Below are positions 56,100 through 64,000 of a DNA stretch of 64,000 bases, piece after piece. The stretch is from Mortierella sp. BCC40632 (Eukaryota; Mortierellomycota; Mortierellomycetes; Mortierellales; Mortierellaceae), in assembly GCA_011634665.1 (NCBI GenBank), contig WAEK01000013.1, positions 604,501-668,500 of the forward strand, read 5' to 3'. Each line of letters begins with the position of its first letter. Position 1 is the stretch's first letter. Both the position numbers and the translations under genes were made by a program. Under the pieces are notes generated by a model, which did not search any database, was not told the DNA's origin, and was given only the letters and a program-made list of their open reading frames with translations.

Positions 56100-58549
56100 A
56101 TGGACTACCCAAAAGACAAAAAGGACAAAAAGGACAGGCAGCAGCCTGTTCATTCCGATGGGAGATCCGCCGCCAATCTCTCCAACGTCCCAGAAACTGA
56201 GCGCTCAACGTTTGGCCAACAACCACCTTTTGCCAACAGTGCGCCAGTCAGTCCCTCGTTGTCAAGGTCTCCGTCAGCGCCCCTTTCCCCACGGGACGCT
56301 ACTGCCTCAGATCATCTGTTGCCAGCATCAGGGCGACCACAGCACTATGGACAAGGGCAACCTAGTCAGGGCTGGTCCAATCCTGGTGTACCATTAAACA
56401 ACAGCGCTGTTCCACATGGTACGTATTTCTCTCTTTTTTTCTCTTGACAATAACCGCTCCAGAAGAGCGATGAAGAAGAGTTAAAAAGAGGGACTGGTGT
56501 TCCTTTTGGCTGCCGATCCTGTAGACTATCAGTACCGCCTTAACCTCTTTCTCGCACTTCGCCTCTTTTTATACATATATATTATTACTGTCCCTTTTAT
56601 TAACGCTCCCCTGGCTTTCTCCTTTTCGACATAATACTCTTTCATGCTTGCAGGTTCTGAGATGCCACCTCCACCTTCTTATGAAGAGGCTGCTAATCTA
56701 AGGGGGCCTCAGGCGCCATATAATCCAAACATTGGTGTTGGAGGCCCTGGGCCCAATGCCTCAACGCCTTTGCTTTCGCCTGGATCCAATATGCCTAACA
56801 ATGCCAACAACAACTCTTATACGTCCATTCCTGTCCCTCCGCCAAGGCCTCCTTCCAGTTTGAGTGGTAAGTGTCTCAAGGTGGCCAAGAAAAAAAAAGA
56901 AAAAGAAAAAGAAAAAAAAGAAAAAAGAAAAACAGTCCAAAAAAGCTGAGCCTGCATGGTTGGGGGTGGTCGATGGTCAAGGAGAATAGAGTTTGGTTGG
57001 GCGTTTCTTTTACAATTTTGACTGATTCTTGCGACTGTCCTTTGCGAATTGGACTCTCTCTTTTTTTTTTTTTTTTTTCACCTTACGCAGGATCAACAGA
57101 CTCGAATCCAGACCGGACGCGTAGGTTCAACAAGCTTTGGCTACTCTTCTTTTTCGCAGCATTCTTACTGTTGATTGTGAGCGATAATGACGGAGATGTA
57201 AGATTTGTGGACGGAGAAAGGGTCATATTTTTGGAAAGCAGTGCCCTTCTATGTTGTTGTTGTTATTATTGTTGTTGTTATTGCTGTTTGTTTGTTGTTG
57301 CTGATGATAAAAACGAATTCCTCTCTTGGACAATTTTTTTTTAAAAATCCTTTATTTGTAGTCGTCAGAAGGATGTGGCGGCAAGAGAGGCGCAAGGCGA
57401 ATTTTGGATGACAAAATTATCGACAGCAGGATCCAGGATTTTGATATCAATATCGATGATGTGGTAACGTTCGATATTCCATGTCTTTGACTCGGTCATG
57501 TATCTATTTTTCATTGAGCAGTCTGGACATTCTTTCCTAACATGCTGAGAACCCTTGGATCTTTCAAATGATTGAAAAAAAAAAAAAAAAACGACTCCTC
57601 TACTTATAGGAGGGTCTCGTCACTGTGGAACGAGCAAGTGCAGAGGAAAGTGCGAGTATGTATGGAAGGACAAAAGTCATCATTGAGGCTGTCGGATCCG
57701 ATCGCGATTTTCTGAACGTGGTCCATCAAAAGATCACTCAGGACCTGGGCAGCTCCAAGGCCAAGGTGGTGGTATCCCGTTATTCGGAGATCGGAAAATA
57801 TGCCTGTTTACAAGCCAAGGTCAGGATCGTGTTTCCACAGGAACGGTCTCTTGTCCGTGAAATGCGAATTGTGATGACCGAAGGAAACGTTACGTTAAAT
57901 CTATTGGATGAACACGTTGGACTGGACCCACCACTACCACCGTTTTTTATCAAGGAAATGTATTCGAGGGTTGTGACGGGACACACTCATGTCCGGGCAG
58001 GAGTATTGAACCAAGTGCGTCTTGGCGCAAGCATGGGCTCGATCCAGGGTCATGTCCTTGTAGGGAAGGAGATGGCAATCGATTTGGTCGATGGGAATGT
58101 AGATATGGCTATCTCGCATGATAAAGTCTCGGGCATAAAGGAAACCAAAGTAGCGGTCGTGAGCGGCAACATTAACGTTGCTATGGTAAGTCTCTTTTCT
58201 TTCTCTCCTCCGCCCTAGAAAGGGGCGCTCTGGACTGGGGCATTGGCGAAGGGGGATATGGCAACTGAATACTGACCAAAGGCGCCTTTTTTCTCTTTGC
58301 AAACATACACGCCAAATCTATTTATGATAGAAAACGCCATATTGTGGAACGTTCAAACTGCAGACAGACCAGGGCACTGTGGATATTCAGAACACTGATC
58401 CAGACAACACATTCATCAAGACGTCTGGACCAAGAGAGATTCGAGGTTGGAATACCACGCATGGAAAGGAACCCTATTACGGTTCTGAAATCAAGCTTCA
58501 GTCACATAATGGCAACATTGACTTTGCACTGAAACCAAGGGAGTTGTAA
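56100..58549 (+). CDS. Single-pass membrane protein with beta-repeat ectodomain
   Basis: Six exons (56100-56418, 56654-56866, 57091-57176, 57362-57463, 57610-58185, 58364-58549) join in phase to 493 residues. The N-terminal ~180 residues are disordered, Lys-rich first (KDKKDKKD) and then Pro/Ser-rich, with a PPPPSYEEA motif that resembles PPxY ligands of WW domains such as those of Nedd4/Rsp5 ligases. One transmembrane helix follows (LWLLFFFAAFLLLI, about residue 197-210). The rest is outside or lumenal and beta-rich with short repeated patterns (GNVTLNLLDE, GSIQGHVLVG, GNVDMAISHD, GNINVAM, GTVDIQNTD, GNIDFALKP), typical of right-handed beta structures such as DUF4097-like domains. A ubiquitin-regulated surface or vacuolar protein is a reasonable guess; the family is not named with certainty. 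Confidence 0.75.
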
Positions 58550-59843
58550 GGCTTGCAGAAGCCATTCGCCCGAGTTTGCATATCTTTTTTTTCTTTTTAC
58601 CTACATAAAGACTACCAACACCCTACGCCCTTTAGGTCTGGGGGGCGTTGTGACCAAAGGAACAGGGCTTTGGTTGTTGACTTGTAGGGAAAAAAATAAG
58701 GGACAGGCATACAGATCGGGAGAAATTCTATTTTTTGTCTGTCCAAAGTGGGGCATGAAGGGGGGAGGCGTAAACACCGCCTCCTATCTTTTTTTCTATC
58801 TCTCTTTCTTTTTGTTGTGGTGGACCCTTTTTCTTTCGAGAAAAAAAAAAAAAACGCACGCGCGCGCACACACACGCAGACGGACAGACAGACAACCATT
58901 CACCCAGCTCGCATGTGCAGAAAGCATGATCGTACCTGGAAAACTCATCCCCTTTCACGGTCCACGCCTCTCCTCTCCTGTTTTCTTGTGCAGTACCGGG
59001 TAAGAACAAAGGAATGGGCCTTGGCCAGAGCGTTCTGTTTGTCTAGAAAAAAAAAAAAAATCTCCTGAGGACTCTTGGTCGTCTTTTCTCTAAGCCCAGA
59101 AGACCTAGAAGAGTGTGATGTCTTGAAGAGAAGGTAGATAATTGTGGGCAAGGTAGGGCAAAAAAAAAAAAAAAAAAAAGACCTGTCATCGTGATGTTTA
59201 ACATAGTGAGGATGTCTCTTGACGACACATAGAAAAAGGACAACCTGACTAAGCGGCTAGAACAGAAGCCTTGGCTAGTCTTAAATCAGCCCATCTTTTT
59301 AGGGGACCAGACGAGGAGAGGTATCCGCTCTACTCTTTTTTTCTCCTCCCAAAAAGCCCAAGGTGTTCTTTTTTTTTACCCATCTTTTCCCGCACCGACG
59401 TAACTACGCACTACAGCACATATGCAGACTCGTCTCTTTTTGTTTTTCCTTAGCGTATCATGACCAATGGTTAGGGTGAGGATGGACCATTCAAGACCCG
59501 GCGACTAGTCGGATTGGTGTACACGTGGTCATGTCGGATGTCGGAGATGGTATAGCTGGTATGGCGTCTGACCAAGAAACGGGAACAAGAGACCTAAAAC
59601 TGGGACCAGGAATGGTACGTGTCTGTGGCTGCGTTTACGTGAATGTGGACGAGTTGAAGAAAGGAGTGTGAGTTGAGAGGAGGAACATGAGCGTTGTGGA
59701 CAAGGTATAATCCCCCACCTCCACCCCTTGCCTTGAAGGTCGTTAAGATTGATCTGGCCAAGACTTTGACTCTAGCCAGCCAGACTGTTCGAAGTGACTT
59801 GGGAGCAAAGACTCCGCCCATTGAGAGTCGACGCATTGCCCTG

Positions 59844-59881
<38 letters not shown>

Positions 59882-60781
59882 TTGCTTGATGGTCAGGCAA
59901 TGATAGGACGAGTTGAAAACGTCGTTTGCCGGAAAGGCTGTAGAGGAAGCAAAGCAAGCCAGCAAGTAGTAAGCATGGCAAAGGCGAAGCGATCAAAAGC
60001 GGGCGTTCTAGAAGAACGAGAGAGAGAAAGAGAGAGAGGTAAGAAAGAGAAGAGGCACGTCATAGGCCAAGGCCAAAAAAGAGAGAATGGAATTCAGCTA
60101 CTGCGTCTATTTTTACTCAGCGCCCGCGGGAGTGAGAGAAGAGAAGAAGAGGGGCAGTGCACACACAAGTCCACACACACACACACACACACACAAATCC
60201 ATATCTATCCATAATCAGGGACACCACGAAGCCTTTTTTTTTTTTTTTTGCTCGGCAGGGGTGGCGCGTGTCTGTGCCGCACTTGAAGAAGAGGGGGGCA
60301 GGTGGTCAGAAAGGATTGGGCCGGTGAGAGAGCATGGCAGATGGTCGTGATGCGATTCGACCAGAAGGAACAAGGCACGGGCGGGTGGATGATGCACGCA
60401 TGGGCTGCAGTCGTGTACCTCTCCTCCCCCCATGTCGGACGACGGAACATGTCTGCGCGCCTACGTCTGTAGGACCGACAAACACTATCTGCGCCTCTTT
60501 TTTCGGAGGAAGGTTGGGGTCAGTCGACAGGCGCTGTGGCGCAACAGCCTATATAAAGACGAGCGCTCTGTACGCCCTGTCCACTTTTTCTCCCTCCCTT
60601 TCTCTGCCTCTCTGCCATTCCATTGTCAGGGTCCAGCTGTTATCTCGTATTCTCACTCGCCTCTCTCACTCGCCCTCTCTTTCGATCTTTTTCGCCAACT
60701 CTCTCTCTTTCTCTCTTTCTCTCTCTCTCTCTCTTCACTCTCCATTCTTTGCCTCCTTCCAACCCACTCGCACAATCCCTA
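58550..60781. other. Long intergenic region, microsatellites, no gene
   Basis: Contains an A run then alternating CG/CA at 58843-58876, A runs at 59046-59060 and 59160-59179, T32 at 59849-59880, GA at 60020-60040, (CA)n at 60171-60196 and CT tracts at 60700-60735 just ahead of the chitin deacetylase. No ORF with recognisable content. Confidence 0.55.
60550..60558 (+). promoter_or_regulatory. TATA box of the chitin deacetylase gene
   Basis: TATATAAAG about 230 bp before the ATG at 60782, followed by a CT-rich leader. Motif and context only. Confidence 0.55.
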
Positions 60782-62399
60782 ATGCGCATCTCCCACTCCA
60801 GTCGACGCTCTTTGCTCGGCTGCATCGTCGCCACCTTTGCTGCTCTCTCAGGTATGCCCCTTTTCCTCAGCAACTCTCGGACCAAAAAGCCCACAACACA
60901 ACGCTCTTGTCCCCTCACTCACCCTTTTTCATTACACATACACCCCCCCACACACACACACAACTCGACTTGCTCTTCTTCAGCTCGTTGCTCCCCCCCC
61001 TGTTGTTTTTGCTCCAAGCTCCTGTACGCTACATGCGCCTGTTACCTCCTCTCCGACTCTACACGCTCTCTCCTCGATTGGTTGTTCCCGGGAACTTGTT
61101 TCTCTCCTGCAGATCCTTTTACCTTTACCACCCTCGAACACACATACCCACCCCCTGATCGATATATTTCAATGTACATGTAGCCAGTCCGACTCACCAC
61201 AATACGGAAACTCTTTTATTACTCCCCTCCTCCTCCTTTTATTCTCTCATTTCCCATCAACAGTAGTGTCTGCGGCTCCAGTCCCCAGTAGCGTGCTTGA
61301 TCTCGAGAAGTACCGCCATTTCCCATACACCATCTCGGGTCCAACTCCTTCTCCGCTCTATGCCCCAGGACGTGTTCTCGACACGTGCACCCGCGCCAAT
61401 TCATACGCGATTTCGTTTGATGATGGCCCGGGTCAGCTCACAGATGAGCTCTTGGACTATCTCGATGAACAAAAGGTCAAGGTCACCTTTTTTATGAACG
61501 GCGACAACTGGAACTGTATTTACCGTAAGCCTTTTTTTTTTTTTTTTTTATTTTATCTTTTTTTTCTTTTGTTTTGTTTCTCTTGATCCAATTGTGAGTT
61601 TGTTTTGTTTTTAAATAGCCAGTTAGGACGTGTCCCTGACCACTTTTTTCTAATTCTCTCTCTCTCCCTCTCTCTTTAATGGACTTACCCTATTTTTACA
61701 GGCCCAGAATCTCAGCGGTTACTGAGACGAGCATTTAACGCCCAGCATCAGATCGCGGCCCATCCTTGGTCTCATCGGGACCTAGAATCACTCTCGGACA
61801 ATGACATTCGTCTCGAGATGACCAAGATCGAAAATGCCTTCCGTACCATCCTCGGAGTTGTTCCTCGATATATGCGTCCTCCTTATGGTGAACACTCGAG
61901 ACGCGTTCGACGCGTTTTGGAGGGGATGGGTTATATCCTTGTCCTTTGGGATGTGGATCAACTCCATGAAGTTCATCATCGTGCTGATTCTCACGAGTCT
62001 GCTCTCGGAGGTCATATCATGGCCGAAGAAGATGCAAACAAAGAAGACGATGATGATGAAGATGTCTATGATTTTGATGGTCAGTTCCCCATGGTCGCCC
62101 CACGCCCTCTTCCCGACTCTACCACTTCGACGACGGCTCCGTCGTCCGATGAATTCAACTCCAAATGGGCAGAGGCCGTCCGCGGAGTTCCTCACCGAGC
62201 TTTGAGTCGAGAGGGAATGGTGTTGGGTGGAATTTATCAGGAGGCGACGAGTATCTGGGCCGTAGATTATGTCCAGAGTCTCAACTACGACATTGTGACC
62301 ATCGGTGCCTGTGTTGGTGAAACCGACCCCCGACTCTGGTACAAGGAGATTGGTGCCCCGGCTCCTCTCGAGTCCGTCCCTCAGACCTGTAGCGCTTAA
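60782..62399 (+). CDS. Chitin deacetylase-like protein, motif 5 degenerate
   Basis: Three exons (60782-60851, 61264-61524, 61702-62399) give 342 residues. Polysaccharide deacetylases of the NodB fold remove acetyl groups from chitin to make chitosan in the cell wall. Residues 1-27 form a secretion signal (LLGCIVATFAALS). Motif 1 is SFDDGPG (D76, D77), motif 2 is HPWSH (H131, H135), and motif 3 is RPPYG (169-173). These supply the metal triad and an active-site Arg. Motif 4 reads LWDVDQ. Where homologues have the motif 5 Leu-x-His-Asp, this protein has MVLGGIYQEAT (283-293), so the His-Asp is absent. An acidic, then Ser/Thr-rich insertion (about 218-262) lies between motifs 4 and 5. The exon 2 acceptor CAG|TAG| is tandem, giving one or two Val. 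Secreted, possibly catalytically impaired. Confidence 0.88.
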
Positions 62400-62901
62400 A
62401 AAAAAGCGCACTCGCCCCTCCAACAGGACGAGGGTCGGATGTGGAAATCTCTTCCTTTGTTTTGGCCAAGACACGCGATTACTTAACCACCACCCGCCAC
62501 CACCTTTTACACCAAAACAACACAGGTCTTTGTGACCCAGTATATAGCCCCTTTTTTTTCTTTATCTCATCCATCTAGCATGCCAGCTCTCCTGTGCACT
62601 GTATAATAGCCATTCATCCCTAGTCCCCACTCCACTTCCCATGTATATTTTCCCAACACAATTAAAAAAAGAAAAGCATGTAAAAAATGTCGCTTAAATA
62701 CTCTTCTTTTTTTTCCCTTTCCTTTTCTTTTTCTTTTTCGTTCTTGATCCTCTACAAACTGTTCTTGTCTACTTTTGTGCCGCAAAGAGTAAGGGATTGG
62801 TGTAAAACGAACAACAAAGTGGACAAGGTCGGCCAGGAGAGATAGATATTAATAACAGAGGGTCGTTGTCCACCTTGTTGTTTCTGCTGCTGTTGTTGCT
62901 C

Positions 62902-62932
<31 letters not shown>

Positions 62933-62944
62933 TGCTTATCCGAT
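62400..62944. other. Convergent 3' flanks with CTG/CAG tract
   Basis: 62884-62936 is (CTG)n with interruptions, i.e. (CAG)n on the minus strand, just after the MAF1 stop codon. Shifting the last MAF1 exon by one frame would read it as polyglutamine, but the standard frame ends before it. Confidence 0.6.
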
Positions 62945-64000
62945 TTAGTAGTCCATGTCCATTTCTCCAGCAACGTAGTCTTCAAATCGTGATCTATTAA
63001 AGATCCCCCCCCAAGAAAAAGATATTCACATAATTAGTCTCTCGCCAATTACTACCTCACACTATATACCTTTGGAGGAAAACAGAAAAAAAAAAAAAAA
63101 GCAAAGAGCAAGAGATCCATACGCTCGCCTCGGCCGACCAACACCATTGTTGTTGTCATTGTCATCATCCATATCTGAAAAGTTGTCATTGTCTTCTTCC
63201 TCGCCTTCCTCAGGCGGTGCTCCGTGACCGACACCCTTCATGGTGAAATAAATGATGCGCTTTCGTTTCCGGTTGAAGAAAAAGTAGTTGAACGACCATC
63301 TGATAGTGAATGGAATAGGAAGAAAAAGAAAAAGAAAACAAGAGCACCTTTTAGTAACTATTCCACCAATGAACACTTGGCATGGAAAAAAGAGAGAGAA
63401 AGCTAGGAGAAAAAACACTCACAGTGTGCCGGCACCTTCTTCGTCGTTCGGGTCCGAATCACTCTCGGGGTTGTAAGAGTAGACATCGGAGTCTTCAAGC
63501 GAGATCAGACCGTCGATCGATTCCCAGATCCGAAGGTCTTTGACTATACTCTCATGTCCATGGTTCAAGAGTGTGGCGTTGATCGAGTTGATCACCATCG
63601 CTACCGACGGTTCTTTCCGAAAATGCTCTGGTTTCGTGTCCCTTAAAAGAGATAGAGAGAGAGAGAGAGAAAGTAGCACACAGAGAGTTGATCTGTTGTG
63701 AGTTTCCTCTAGTCTCCTCATTGTCGATCTATTCTCATTCTTTTTTTTTTCCCTTCCCTAATGCGAAAAGAAAAAGAGAGAAAGAGGCCTACGAAAAGTC
63801 ATAATCGGGGAACGAGGCATTGAGTGTCCCGATCAGATAAAAGAGTGTTCTCCGAGAAGCCGCTTGATCCATAGGACCAAAAGGTGAGATAATACTCCGG
63901 ATGCTACTAGCGGTGGCGCCCGTCTGATCATCGTCGTCTGGAGGACTGGAGGAGGTGTCGTATTTGACTTCGATCTGCTTGTAGAGTTTCTTGTCTGCAC
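62945..64000 (-). CDS. MAF1: RNA polymerase III repressor MAF1 (5' end outside window)
   Basis: Four exons are visible (>64000-63793, 63641-63423, 63299-63123, 62993-62945); the N-terminal part lies beyond the window. Maf1 binds RNA polymerase III and blocks its loading at tRNA and 5S genes under stress or poor nutrition; phosphorylation by TOR and PKA pathways keeps it inactive. Conserved stretches are [32 protein letters not shown] in two parts, [53 protein letters not shown] and the acidic tail ([19 protein letters not shown]). The C-terminus is [15 protein letters not shown]. All visible junctions keep frame. The order and content match the family closely. Confidence 0.93.

Noticed and set aside
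60171..60196. (CA)n run considered as part of an array-type repeat
   Set aside because: Simple dinucleotide repeat without spacers; no CRISPR-like structure anywhere in the window.

Overview
The window is eukaryotic and most likely comes from an early-diverging filamentous fungus of Mortierellomycotina (Mortierella/Linnemannia/Podila-like). I infer this from compact multi-exon genes with short GT-AG introns, a fungal-type translation elongation factor 3, a fungal prephenate dehydrogenase, a chitin deacetylase, and a leucine-rich-repeat protein whose N-terminal layout I associate with a family expanded in Mortierella. Non-coding DNA is dominated by pyrimidine/purine microsatellites and long A/T homopolymers. 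No prokaryotic operons, rRNA, convincing tRNA or CRISPR array were seen. Where exon models are given, all splice phases were checked by hand and close on an intact reading frame unless stated.

Layout: 0-2.3 kb is repeat-rich and holds the C-terminal part of a Fanzor/TnpB-like protein (+). 2.4-8.7 kb holds three minus-strand genes: a DUF4112 membrane protein, a DUF455 ferritin-like protein and a tropomyosin. 9.8-13.6 kb is elongation factor 3 (+). 13.9-35.6 kb is a housekeeping and metabolic block: a C2 protein with a chitin-binding-type tail (-), an F-box/LRR protein (-), a cytochrome P450 (-), Cu/Zn superoxide dismutase (+), NADP-type prephenate dehydrogenase (-) and a very large low-complexity protein ending in an ASH/MSP-like beta domain (-).

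36-47 kb is an accessory island: two copies of a dispersed repeat, a decayed Crinkler-like (CRN) gene, possible small secreted protein exons, unrecognised ORFs, and the LRR protein gene, which carries an in-frame stop codon and nearly identical LRR repeats. 47.5-52.8 kb returns to core genes: a mitochondrial GTP/GDP carrier (-) and an equilibrative nucleoside transporter (+). 53-56 kb is a second accessory pocket with an unrecognised ORF and a decayed small secreted protein. 56-64 kb holds a single-pass membrane protein with a repetitive beta-rich ectodomain (+), a chitin deacetylase-like protein lacking motif 5 (+), and the 3' part of the RNA polymerase III repressor MAF1 (-), which runs off the window edge.

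The genes do not form one pathway. They are typical neighbours in a fungal chromosome: translation, redox defence, aromatic amino acid synthesis, mitochondrial nucleotide transport, cell wall and cytoskeleton, interrupted by two gene-poor islands where mobile, effector-like and fast-evolving receptor-like sequences have accumulated and decayed.
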